64,000 nucleotides of DNA from JACKBK01 sp963707275 (lineage in GTDB: Bacteria > Chloroflexota > Anaerolineae > JAAEKA01), in NCBI GenBank assembly GCA_963707275.1, contig CAVPPH010000006.1:62001-126000 (forward strand). The letters run 5' to 3'. The notes beneath the pieces were generated by a model. That model worked only from the letters and a program-made list of their open reading frames with translations. It made no database searches and had not been told where the DNA came from. Position numbers and translations under genes: made by a program. Shown one piece after another: positions 1 to 8,574 of the stretch (positions within the stretch are counted from its first letter, which is position 1; every line of letters starts with the position of its first letter).

Positions 1-531
1 CTGCCGGACGAAAACACGCCGTTCAATCTGTGGCGCACAGGAAGCGAATACGTGCGCTCCAAGTGGCTGGGCGAGGCAGCGGCGCTGCTGTGGACCCGTC
101 GCGGTCTGGATGTAGTGGTGGTGCAACCGACGGCGCCGGTGGGTGCGGGCGACACGAAGCCGACCGCCACGGGCCAGCGTTTTGCGGACTTCGCGGCCGG
201 CCGGCGGCCCGATTACCCGACCGGCGGCATGAACCTCTGCCCGGTGCAGGACATCGCCGCGGGACACATTCTGGCGGCCGAGCTGGGCCAGCCTGGCCAG
301 CGTTACATTCTGGGCCACCACGCGGGCAATCTGAGCGAAGAGGCGTTCCTCGCGCTGCTGTCAGAGGTGTCAGGGCTGCCCGCACCGCCTGCCGCCGCAC
401 GTACCAGTGGCAAACGCCCGTCGAGCCTGACCGCAGATCCAAGCCGTGCGATCGAGGAACTGGGTCTGCCGCAGAGCAGCCTGCGTGAGGCGTTCGCAGC
501 GGCCGTAGCAACCTACCGGAGGAAGATGTGA
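1..531 (+). CDS. NAD-dependent epimerase/dehydratase (extended SDR), 5'-truncated
   Basis: The reading frame is open from base 1, so the N-terminal NAD-binding half lies outside the window. About 176 residues remain. They contain the SDR catalytic Tyr-x-x-x-Lys as YVRSK (residues ~18-22 of the visible part), followed by VVVVQPTAPVGAGD, typical of dihydroflavonol-reductase-like and hopanoid-associated sugar epimerases (HpnA group). The C-terminal part (QRYILGHHAGNLS) fits the substrate domain of that family. The protein probably oxidises or reduces a nucleotide sugar or hydroxy-ketone substrate in the cytoplasm. Its stop codon overlaps the next start (ATGTGA), implying translational coupling to the acyltransferase. 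The exact substrate cannot be told from this fragment. Confidence 0.8.
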   Translation: MPDENTPFNLWRTGSEYVRSKWLGEAAALLWTRRGLDVVVVQPTAPVGAGDTKPTATGQRFADFAAGRRPDYPTGGMNLCPVQDIAAGHILAAELGQPGQRYILGHHAGNLSEEAFLALLSEVSGLPAPPAAARTSGKRPSSLTADPSRAIEELGLPQSSLREAFAAAVATYRRKM

Positions 532-1181
532 CCAGTCGTTGGAGCGTGTTTTGGATGCACCGCAGCAGCCTGAGCCGTTGGGGACGGTCTTGTATGCGTC
601 TGGCAGCGCTGGGACAGCCGCCCTACAAGGCGCGCCGGCCGCTGGCGCGCCTTGGGCGCAACGGTTACGTCGCGCCGTCGGCCACGGTGTACGGCGCTGA
701 CATCACGCTGGCAACCGGCTGCTTCGTGGACGAGCGGGTGACGATCTTCCAGCATCCCGGCGGCGGGGCGGTGACACTGGCCCAGCGGGTTCACATCTAC
801 CGCGACTGCATCGTCGAGACCGGTCCGGGCGGCAGCCTGTCTATCGGCGAGGACACCCACGTCCAGCCGCGCTGCCAGTTCACCGCATTCGCCGGGCCGA
901 TCCGCATCGGCGCGCGCGTGCAGATCGCGCCCAACTGCTCGTTTTACCCCTACGACCACAGCTTCGCAGCCGGTGAGGATATTGCGGCTCAACCGCTGCG
1001 CAGCAAGGGCGGCATCGTCATCGGCGACGGCGCGTGGCTGGGAGTGGGTGTCACGGTGCTGGACGGTGTGACCATCGGCGACGGTGCAGTCATCGGCGCA
1101 GGCGCAGTGGTAACGGAGAGTGTACCGGCCAACGCGATTGCTGTCGGCGTGCCGGCGCGGGTGGCGGGCGTTCGCCGGTAA
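528..1181 (+). CDS. Hexapeptide-repeat (left-handed beta-helix) acyltransferase
   Basis: A 217-residue protein starting with GTG that overlaps the preceding stop by 4 bases. From residue ~45 onward it shows the [LIV]-G-x4 hexapeptide pattern of left-handed beta-helix acyltransferases (SIGEDTHV, RIGARVQI, VIGDGAWLG, TIGDGAVIGAGAVV). It ends with the classic VPANAIAVGVPARV cap seen in maltose/serine O-acetyltransferases and WbbJ-like enzymes. A His in YDHSF (~residue 145) is a candidate catalytic base. It most likely transfers an acetyl group from acetyl-CoA to a sugar or lipid-linked sugar. Coupling to the sugar epimerase supports a role in surface glycan or glycolipid decoration. The acceptor is unknown. 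Confidence 0.82.
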   Translation: MTSRWSVFWMHRSSLSRWGRSCMRLAALGQPPYKARRPLARLGRNGYVAPSATVYGADITLATGCFVDERVTIFQHPGGGAVTLAQRVHIYRDCIVETGPGGSLSIGEDTHVQPRCQFTAFAGPIRIGARVQIAPNCSFYPYDHSFAAGEDIAAQPLRSKGGIVIGDGAWLGVGVTVLDGVTIGDGAVIGAGAVVTESVPANAIAVGVPARVAGVRR

Positions 1182-1263
1182 TCGGTGAACGGTAACCGGG
1201 AATCAGTGTTTGGTAATCGGCTGACTGGCTACTGTTCACCAACTGCCGATTACTGGTTACCTC
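1182..1263. repeat. Word-like intergenic repeat with inverted halves
   Basis: The spacer between the convergent acyltransferase and MFS genes is built from near-repeats of GGTAATCGG, GGTAACCGG and CTGTTCACCA. The beginning and end are roughly inverted (GGTAATCGG...CCGATTAC), so it could fold as a bidirectional terminator. The same vocabulary recurs at 4343-4460 and 5887-6002 and inside the megasynthase gene. Confidence 0.6.
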
Positions 1264-2581
1264 TCAGCCCCGTCGCCAGATGTAGACCCCTGAGAGCGCC
1301 CGCGCGCCGGCGGCGATGAACAGCGCCGCGGTGATACCCACCGCCTCAGCCAGCAGCGGCCCGCCCAGCGAGCCCAGCAAGATCGCCCCGTTCAGCGCCA
1401 GGTTGTACCACGCCAGGTGGGCGGGCCGGTCGTCAGGTGGCGTACGGTCGAGAATATAGTTAGCGATGCCGCCGCCCACCAACGACCATGCCGCGCCGCC
1501 CACCAGCGACACCACCATGAAGAGGAAGGGGCCGCGCATCACCGCCGAGATCGCCGGGTACAGGGCGAGCAGCAGCACACCGGCCGCCGTGACACGCTGA
1601 TTGCCGAAGCGCTTGACCAGCCGGCTGAGCTGGGTAGACCCCACGAACACCGCCACATAGAACAGGGCCTGACTGAAGCTGATCAAATCGTCGGAAAAGT
1701 CCAACTCGTTGACCCATACCAGGGGAAACAGGGGAATCGCCAAATACTGGGCGAGGTGAAAGGCGAACAGGCCGAAAAGAACCGCGCCAAACGGGCCTCT
1801 CGAAAATCTCGAAACGCAGCAGCTTGCGCACCTGCGCCTTGCTGACGAGGAAGCGCAGTCCGACACTGGTGCGCACACCGCTGACCGCGCCACGTAGCCG
1901 TCCCGGCGACGCCAGATCGCCCAGGTTGCGCCAACCGGCAGGATCTTCGCTCTGGCCGCCGGCGGGCCGGATGAAATAGACGTGTACGCTGCTCATCACC
2001 GCGCCCAGCAGGCCGATCGCGAAGACGATCTGGTAGTTGAGGGGGAACGCGACGCGCGCCAGGATCTGGCCAGAGACCAGGGTAGCGGCGACGAAAGCCA
2101 CCGACAGCACCGCGTTGCGGATGCCGGTGACGTGGCCACGCCATTCCGTTGGCACCGCCTCGGCAAAGAGCGCGTTGAAACCAACCGACAGCGCCGTGCC
2201 GGGGATCGTCATCAGCAGCGTCACCAGCACGAACGCCCAGAGCTGGCCCTGGGGCAGGAACAGCCACGGGATGACCACCCAGATCAGGTAGAAAAAACGG
2301 TTGAAGACCGCCGACCAGAAGACCGATGGGCCGATGGGCCGGCTTTCCAGCCAGCGGCCGGCCGGCAGCGTGAAGATCAGGTTGATCACCGCCGGGCCGG
2401 CGGTCAGCATACCGACCATGAACGGGCTGGCGCCCAGGCGCGTCGCGTAGACGGTCAGAAACGCAATTGCGCTGCCGCTGAGCACGCCATACCAGGCGAT
2501 GTCCCAGTACAGGTGGCGAAAAACCGAGCGATATTCAGCCGGTACGGGCTGCGACCGGCGCAGGAATGCATAGGTAGACAT
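1264..2581 (-). CDS. Major facilitator superfamily permease, one frameshift
   Basis: The N-terminal ~260 residues come from one frame and the C-terminal ~180 from another. Removing one base near 1801 joins LLRFEIF to RGPFGAVLFGLF and gives a ~438-residue protein with about 12 hydrophobic segments. Motif-like loops (RWLESRP after TM2; the second-half helices FHLAQYLAIPLFPLVW and GGPLLAEAVGITAALFIAAG) match MFS exporters of the BtlA/DUF-type found widely in Chloroflexota. It probably acts in the cytoplasmic membrane with unknown substrate. ATG at 2581 is used; a TTG six bases upstream is also in frame. The frameshift is more likely a sequence error than gene death, because both halves are otherwise intact and well conserved in character. 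Confidence 0.72.
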
Positions 2582-2585
2582 GGAC

Positions 2586-2626
2586 AAAAAGAAGCGGCCG
2601 CCTGGAGGTCGTCGTCCGGGCGGCCG
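2586..2626 (-). terminator. Intrinsic terminator downstream of mreB
   Basis: A perfect 8-bp GC-only stem (arms 2595-2602 and 2619-2626) is followed, reading the minus strand, by CTTCTTTTTG. It lies ~110 bases after the mreB stop and just upstream of the MFS start. Confidence 0.7.
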
Positions 2627-2734
2627 TTAAAGTTGCAAGTTGCAGGTGGCAAGTTGAAGACTGATCCGTGATTTCCTCTGAATCCGCGGTTATCAGGTTG
2701 CGGGTGGCTGAATTTCTGTTACCCGGTCACCCGA

Positions 2735-3739
2735 TCACGTCTCCGGCAGGCTGCGGCGCATGACGGCGTAGTTCTCCAGCGCCTTGCCGGCGCCGATGGC
2801 CACGCAGGCCATGGGGTTCTCGGCGACGTAGCAGGGCACGCCGGTCTCACGCGTCATTAGGTCATCGATGTAGCGCAGTTGCGACCCGCCGCCGGTGATC
2901 ACCATGCCGCGGTCGATGATGTCCGCGGACAACTCAGGCGGCGTCTTCTCCAGCGTCTGCTTCACCGTGGTAATGATGGCCGACAGCGGCTCGGCAATGG
3001 CCTCAGTGACTTCCTCGGAGCTGATCTCGATGGTGCGCGGCAGGCCGGCCACCTGGTCGCGGCCACGTACTTCCATCTTCAGATCCTCTTCCAGTGGCAG
3101 GGCGGAGCCGATTTTGATCTTGATCTCCTCGGCCGTCTGCTCGCCGATCAGCAGGTTGTACTTCTTGCGCACATAGTTGATGATCGAGTCATCGATGCGG
3201 TTGCCGCCGACGCGCACGCTGCTCCAGACGACGATGTCGTACATGGAAACCACCGCGGCTTCGGTTGTGCCGCCGCCGATATCGACCACCATGTTGCCGG
3301 TCGGCGTGCCGATGGGCAGGCCAGCGCCATAGGCAGCCGCCAGCGGCTCGGGGATCAGGTAGGCTTCCTTGGCGCCGGCCTGCTCGGCCGCGTCCTTGAC
3401 AGCGCGGCTCTCAACGCTGGTGACGCCACGCGGCGTGCTGATCATCACCCGAGGCCGCAGCAACGGGTTGCGCCCGACAGCCTTGCGAATGAAATAGCGC
3501 AGCATGGCTTCGGTGACCACGTAGTCGGCCACCACGCCGGCCCGCAGCGGCCGCGCCACCTCGATGCTTTCAGGTGTACGCCCCAGCATGTCGCGCGCTT
3601 CGTGCCCGACAGCCACGATCTTGCTGTCGCGCTCAGATATTGCGACGACCGATGGTTCCTGTAAAACGATACCCTTGCCGGTGACGTAGACGAGAACGTT
3701 AACGGTGCCGAGGTCGATGCCAATTAGCTTTTCAAACAA
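2735..3739 (-). CDS. mreB: Rod-shape-determining protein MreB
   Basis: An actin-fold cytoskeletal ATPase that directs lateral cell-wall synthesis. The start is taken as TTG at 3739 (LFEKLIGIDLGTVN), with GGAG six bases upstream; an in-frame ATG at 3820 lies upstream of a good promoter and is rejected. Phosphate 1 motif IGIDLGT is at the N terminus, phosphate 2 is VVDIGGGTTE (~residue 150), and the adenosine motif is VITGGGSQL (~residue 280). The length (~334 residues) is normal for MreB. It stands alone without mreC/mreD and directly follows atpC on the same strand, but the promoter at 3770-3797 implies separate expression. Confidence 0.95.
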   Translation of the reverse strand: MFEKLIGIDLGTVNVLVYVTGKGIVLQEPSVVAISERDSKIVAVGHEARDMLGRTPESIEVARPLRAGVVADYVVTEAMLRYFIRKAVGRNPLLRPRVMISTPRGVTSVESRAVKDAAEQAGAKEAYLIPEPLAAAYGAGLPIGTPTGNMVVDIGGGTTEAAVVSMYDIVVWSSVRVGGNRIDDSIINYVRKKYNLLIGEQTAEEIKIKIGSALPLEEDLKMEVRGRDQVAGLPRTIEISSEEVTEAIAEPLSAIITTVKQTLEKTPPELSADIIDRGMVITGGGSQLRYIDDLMTRETGVPCYVAENPMACVAIGAGKALENYAVMRRSLPET

Positions 3740-3769
3740 AGTTATCTCCGTAGTACATATGCTTTTGCC

Positions 3770-3797
3770 AGTATAACGAAAACGAGGCCAGAGGCAA
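3770..3797 (-). promoter_or_regulatory. Sigma-70-like promoter for mreB
   Basis: Reading the minus strand, TTGCCT (3792-3797) and TATACT (3770-3775) are separated by 16 bases. They sit ~30 bases upstream of the TTG start at 3739, which has a GGAG ribosome site. Confidence 0.6.
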
Positions 3798-3844
3798 AAT
3801 ACGCCACCTGGCCCCGCCATGAGTCAGTTGTGAACGTGCTGCCG

Positions 3845-4309
3845 CTATTCGTCCATATCTCCCGCACGCGGGACAGGGCCGCGCACCGGCGCCTTGCGAC
3901 GGCGCTCGGCGACTTTGAGGCGTACCCGGGAGCGGCGCAGCGCCTGCTCCATCAACTGGCGACGCTCATCGCTGTCGGCTACACCCTCAGCCAGCAGTTC
4001 CTCGGCGCGTTGCCGGGCTTCCCGGGCGCGCTCGATGTCGATCTCTTCGGCCTCTTCACCGGAGCGGGCCAGCAGGATCACCTTGTCCGGCCGTACTTCC
4101 ATGAAGCCGCCGCCGACGGCGTAGAAACGGTCGGCCTGGCCTTCCTTCTTGACGACCAACTCACCGGGGACGATCACGGTCATCAGCGGCGCGTGGCGCG
4201 GCAGAATGCCCAGGATGCCCGACGCTCCGGGCGCGAGCACCATGGTCACGTCGTCCTGGTAGATGATGCGTTCCTGCGCAATAAACTCAAAGCGCATGGT
4301 TTCAGCCAT
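3845..4309 (-). CDS. atpC: ATP synthase F1 subunit epsilon
   Basis: A 154-residue central-stalk subunit that couples rotation to catalysis and can inhibit ATP hydrolysis. The N-terminal beta-sandwich carries the family signature GILPRHAPLMTVIVPGEL (~residues 33-50) and FYAVGGGFMEV. The C-terminal helical hairpin (ERAREARQRAEELL) is followed by an Arg-rich tail slightly longer than usual. It is the last gene of the ATP synthase operon. Start ATG 4309 is preceded by GGAGG, and 17 bases further upstream by a run of 16 C (reading the minus strand). Confidence 0.95.
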   Translation of the reverse strand: MAETMRFEFIAQERIIYQDDVTMVLAPGASGILGILPRHAPLMTVIVPGELVVKKEGQADRFYAVGGGFMEVRPDKVILLARSGEEAEEIDIERAREARQRAEELLAEGVADSDERRQLMEQALRRSRVRLKVAERRRKAPVRGPVPRAGDMDE

Positions 4310-4326
4310 GTGTTGCCTCCGCAGGC

Positions 4327-4342
4327 GGGGGGGGGGGGGGGG
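4327..4342. repeat. 16-base poly-G/poly-C tract
   Basis: A homopolymer of 16 G on the plus strand lies 18-33 bases upstream of the atpC start, just outside the ribosome binding site. It may be slippage-prone in vivo or a length-uncertain assembly site. Confidence 0.85.
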
Positions 4343-4460
4343 CGGTAAACAGTAATCGGTGATCAGTGATCGGTAAACAGTAAGCGATAACCGATGAGCA
4401 GTGATCGCTCCGGTCTGTTCATTGATTACTGGTTACTGATTACTGTTTACCGTTTACTGA
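4343..4460. repeat. Word-like intergenic repeat between atpD and atpC
   Basis: Repeated units of GGTAAACAGTAATCGG and GTGATCAGTGATC on the left, and their reverse complements (ATTACTGTTTACCG) on the right, make a long imperfect hairpin. It lies inside an operon, so it is unlikely to be a simple full terminator. Confidence 0.7.
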
Positions 4461-5886
4461 TCACCTTCCGCCCGCTCGCAGCGTCTCCGCCTTAGCGCGG
4501 GCGTCTTCGATAGTGCCGACCATGTAGAACGCCTGCTCGGGCAGATCGTCGTGCTTGCCTTCCAGGATTTCCTTGAAGCCGCGCACGTTGTCTTCGAGCT
4601 TGACGTAGGCGCCGGGCGTGCCGGTGAAGACTTCAGCCACGAACATCGGCTGGGTCAGGAAACGCTGCACGCGGCGGGCACGGGCGACGACCAGCTTGTC
4701 GTCCTCGCTCAGTTCCTCGACGCCCAGAATGGCGATGATGTCCTGCAGGTCCTTGTAGCGCTGCAAGGTGCGCTGCACGCCACGGGCCACCTCGTAGTGT
4801 TCATCGCCCACGATCAGCGGGTCGAGGATGCGGCTGGAGGAGGCCAGCGGGTCCACAGCCGGGAAGAGAGCCTGCTCAGCCAGCGCGCGCTCCAGCGAAA
4901 TGGTCGCATCCAGGTGGGCGAAGGTCGTCGCCGGGGCCGGGTCGGTGTAGTCGTCAGCCGGCACGTAGATGGCCTGCATCGAGGTGATGGAGCCGCGGGT
5001 CGTGGATGTGATGCGCTCCTGCAGCTCGCCCATCTCGGTGCCCAGGGTCGGCTGGTAGCCCACGGCTGATGGCATACGTCCCAGCAGCGCGGAGACCTCG
5101 GAACCAGCCTGCACGAAGCGGAAGATGTTGTCGATGAAGAGCAGTACGTCGCGGCCCTGGTCACGGAAATACTCGGCCATGGTCACGCCGGTCAGGCCGA
5201 CTCGCAGACGCGCGCCGGGCGGCTCGTTCATCTGGCCAAAGACCAGCACCGTGTTGTCGATAACGCCGCTGTCGCGCATCTCGTGCCAGAGGTCGTTGCC
5301 CTCACGGCTGCGTTCGCCCACGCCGGCGAAGACGGAGTAGCCCTCGTGGAACTTGGCAATGCTGTGGATCAACTCCTGGATGATGACCGTCTTGCCGACG
5401 CCCGCGCCGCCGAACACGCCCGGTCTTGCCGCCCTTGGTAAAGGGGGCGACGAGGTCGATGACCTTCATGCCGGTCTCGAAGACCTCAGCGCGAGTCGAC
5501 TGCTCAGCGAAAGTGGGGGCAAGGCGGTGGATGGGGTAGTACGTGTCAGCCGCGATGGCAGGGCCGCTGTCCAGCGGCACGCCGAGAACGTTGAACAGGC
5601 GTCCCAAAGTCGCCGGGCCGACCGGCACGGTGATGGGCGCGCCCGTGTTGATCACGTCCATGCCACGGCGAAGACCGTCTGTGGATGACATCGCAATCGC
5701 GCGCACCTGGCTGTTGCCAAGCTGCGCCTGCACCTCGCAGACCAGCACACCGCCCTCGTCCAGGGGGATCTCGATAGCGCTGTAGATCTCTGGCAGGTGC
5801 CCCTCGGGGAACTCAGCATCCACCACCGGGCCGAGAATTGAGATGATCTTGCCGAGCGAGCGACCGTTAGTTCCGTTCGTGGCCAT
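4461..5886 (-). CDS. atpD: ATP synthase F1 subunit beta, one frameshift
   Basis: The catalytic subunit of F1. The first ~155 residues (MATNGTNGR...LVAPFTKGGKTG) and the rest (LFGGAGVGKTVIIQEL onward) are in different frames. Deleting one base at ~5417 restores GGKTGLFGGAGVGKT, the Walker A P-loop. Further landmarks are the catalytic Glu region GERSREGNDL, Walker B VLLFIDNIFRF (usual DELSEED partner residue context retained as ELSEDDK), and the C-terminal KFLTQ-type motif RFLTQPMFVAEVFTG. Total length is ~475 residues, normal. As the gene is essential and otherwise perfect, the frameshift is almost certainly a sequence error. Confidence 0.95.
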
Positions 5887-6002
5887 TAAAGCGTCCTCCG
5901 CGTTTCCGTAATCAGTGATCAGTAATCAGTGACCGGTAATCAGTGATCAGTATGCGGTGCCAGTGATTACTGTTTACCGATTACCGATTTTCCGGTCACC
6001 GA
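5887..6002. repeat. Word-like intergenic repeat between atpG and atpD
   Basis: Contains GTAATCAGTGATCAGTAATC, ACCGGTAATCAGTGATCAG and inverted counterparts (GATTACTGTTTACCGATTAC). It is the same vocabulary as 4343-4460 and 20610-20722. Confidence 0.7.
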
Positions 6003-6923
6003 TCAGGCTGCCTTGGCCAGCGCATTGGCGCCGGCGGCGATATCGAGCAGTTCCTTGGTAATTTTTTCCTGACGGGCTTTGTTGTAACTGAGCGTCAGGT
6101 CGGCAACCAGGTCATTGGCGGCCTCAGTGGCGTTGCGCATTGCAACCATACGCGCCGCGTGCTCGCTGGCAATGGACTCGTACAGACCCTGCAAAATCTG
6201 CAGCTCGGTCACGTTGTAGAGCACCATGTTCAGCACGGTCTGGGCATCCGGCTCAAAGATGTAGTCGGGCGCCATGGGAGCAGTCGGCTGGCTGGGCACA
6301 ATCGGCAAGAGCTGGCGGATCACCGGCTCCTGGTTGAGAACAGTATGGAAATCGGTGTAGGCCAGATACACTGCGTCACAGAAGTGATCGGTGAAATCCT
6401 CGATGACTACGCGTGCAATCGGCGCCACGGACTGAATGTCAGCCCCGGTTGCCTTGCTGGCGCGCACTTCCAACGCATCGCTGACCGGCCGGTCGCCGAC
6501 GTTGATGAAGGTCGCGCGCATGGGCGGGCCATAGCGGGCCATCCAGTCGCGGCCCTTCTTGCCCACCGTCACCACAGTAACTTCCTTGCCGTCGTCCTCC
6601 CAGCGGCGGATCTGGCGCGCGGCGTGCGAGATGATCGCGCTGTTCAACCCGCCGGCCAGGCCGCGGTCGGCCGTGATCAACACCAGGCTGATCTTGTTGA
6701 CCTCGCGCGATTGCAGCAGCGGCTGCAGGTCAGCCTGACTCTGACGCAGGCGGGCCAGGTAGGTGAGCACCTCCCACGCCCGGTTCGCGTAGGGACGGGT
6801 CGCTTCAACCTGCGCCTGGGCGCGGCGCATCTTGGAGGCGGAGACGGCCTCCATCGCGCGCGTGACCTTGGCGATGTTTTTGACGCTGCGAATGCGTCGC
6901 CTGATTTCACGATCGGCTGCCAT
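6003..6923 (-). CDS. atpG: ATP synthase F1 subunit gamma
   Basis: A 306-residue central rotor shaft. The N-terminal helix IRSVKNIAKVTRAMEAVSASKMRRAQ is the conserved gamma signature. The C-terminal helix SEHAARMVAMRNATEAANDLVADLTLSYNKARQEKIT is equally typical. It carries the LITADRGLAGGLNSAI segment of the alpha/beta Rossmann part. It is intact, follows a lipoprotein gene rather than atpA directly, and precedes atpD after a 116-base repeat spacer. Confidence 0.96.
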   Translation of the reverse strand: MAADREIRRRIRSVKNIAKVTRAMEAVSASKMRRAQAQVEATRPYANRAWEVLTYLARLRQSQADLQPLLQSREVNKISLVLITADRGLAGGLNSAIISHAARQIRRWEDDGKEVTVVTVGKKGRDWMARYGPPMRATFINVGDRPVSDALEVRASKATGADIQSVAPIARVVIEDFTDHFCDAVYLAYTDFHTVLNQEPVIRQLLPIVPSQPTAPMAPDYIFEPDAQTVLNMVLYNVTELQILQGLYESIASEHAARMVAMRNATEAANDLVADLTLSYNKARQEKITKELLDIAAGANALAKAA

Positions 6924-7047
6924 GGATCAGATTCTTTCGTGACGTATGCGAGCCAGGTGACTGGCACGTAATCTCGCTTGCATGATCAACTTATGCTGTG
7001 CAGAGAAGCGTTGGCGCCTGCACAAGTTCCAGTCACCTCTGCAACTA

Positions 7048-8431
7048 CTAGCGCGGCTTTAGGATGACCACACGCACTTCGCTGGGCGGGCTGACGGCGG
7101 TGAACTGGCCGGGAGCCGTCTCCTTGACCACCTGAACGAACCACTCACCGTTGGCCTCAACGCCGTCCGGGAAGAACGGGTTCATGAACCGTTCATCGGC
7201 AATCAACTGCCGGCAGGGAACACCGTATTGGCCGTCACAGGCGCCGCCTTTGCCTTGGACCGAGCCGCCGTTGTAGATCGATCCCTGTGCGTTGGTTGCT
7301 GTCAGGTTCAACTGATAGAACTCGTCAAACGCCAACTCCTCGGCTACCGGCTGAAACTCGACAATCAGGGCCGAGTTAGACTCTCGTGAGGTCAGTGGCT
7401 CGGGCCAAAGCAGGATCGGCGCGCCGTAAGCGGTGCTGGGCGCCGGTGTGTCCGTGGGCGGCGCTTCGGTCGGCGGCGCCACAGTCGAAGCAGCAGCAGG
7501 CGGCTGCGTCGGCTGGACGACTACCGGACGAGGCGTCGCCGTGGGCGGCTCGGTTGGCGCAGGCGTCACCGTCGGCTCGGTTGCTACGGCAAAGGTGATG
7601 CCGGCGTTGCGGCTCGAGTTCGCGCAGCGCTTGCACCCACCAGATCCAGTTGCCAGCTTCCAGGCCAGCGATCACTGACCCGTCGTAGGTGGTCTCAAAA
7701 CTGCCATCGGCATCGGAAACCCCGAACACCGGGTCGAGAGTCGCGCCGTCAGGCAGTTCCAGCCAGGCCAGGATCGTCTCGCCGCCCTGAAAACCGCTGG
7801 CCCGGACGCTCAACGGCTGACCAACTGCGGGCGCCTCGGTGAGGATGTCAGCCCGCGGCAAGGAGGGCGGAATAGGGGTGGCCGCTGGCTCGAAGGTGCC
7901 CAACTCAATGTCGTCCACCAACAAGCCGTCGTCCTGACGTGCCAGCAAAACCTGCGCCTGCTGGTCGCCGACATCACCCTGGCCGTCGTAGGTCTCACGC
8001 CAGACAACGGCGACGCTGATGCGGTCTCCCTGCGGCTCCGCGCCCAGCAGCTCAAAGAAGCTGATGTGCGGATTGCTGAGGGCCAGCCGTCCCAGAATCA
8101 ACTCGGAAAGTCGCTCCTGACCGGCGGTAGTCAACTGGGAGCCGTAGGCGTCGCGGTACGCGCCAGTGGAGAGCTTGCCCAGAAAATCGCGCACCACGAC
8201 CAGCGACGCTTCCATCTCCGCTTCGGTGATAGGCGGCGAGGTCGGTGTATCCGATGGGGCCAGGGTAGGCGTGTCAGCAGGTGTCGTCGCCGGCTCGTCG
8301 GTCGCTTCGACGGGCGCCACGGTGGCCGGCACAGGTGATGGCTCGCCCTCAGGCTGCCGGTTGCACGCCGCTGCCAATACCAGCAACGCCGCCAGCAAGC
8401 CCAGAACAAACATTTTTCTTGCGTTAAACAT
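7048..8431 (-). CDS. Thr/Pro-rich lipoprotein inside the ATP synthase operon, one frameshift
   Basis: Begins MFNARKMFVLGLLAALLVLAAAC, a signal peptide with a lipobox-like LAAAC, so it is likely anchored on the outer face of the membrane. A Thr/Pro-rich linker follows, then a helical domain around residues 75-190, then a beta domain (VRASGFQGGETILAWLELPDG). A second Pro/Thr linker (TPAPTEPPTATP) precedes a C-terminal extracellular domain with two Cys (GGACDGQYGVPCRQ). Deleting one base at ~7615 joins the halves, giving ~460 residues. No enzymatic motif is visible. It lies between atpA and atpG on the same strand, an unusual place for an unrelated gene. Function unknown; it might be a passenger or a membrane-complex accessory protein. 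Confidence 0.7.
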
Positions 8432-8574
8432 CACCCTGTCGTACACCTCCAAAACACACAGTTCAGGTCACATCCGAACCTAGCGACCAACCAGCTACGG
8501 AAACGGGCCAGATGCCCGGCTTTTCCTGGCGGGAGCGGGGGACGATTTGGAAAATCGTCCTGCGATTCCCGCTG

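Noticed and set aside
3740..3820. Upstream ATG extension of MreB
   Set aside because: The extension overlaps a good -35/-10 promoter and precedes the conserved MreB N terminus; the TTG at 3739 has a ribosome site.
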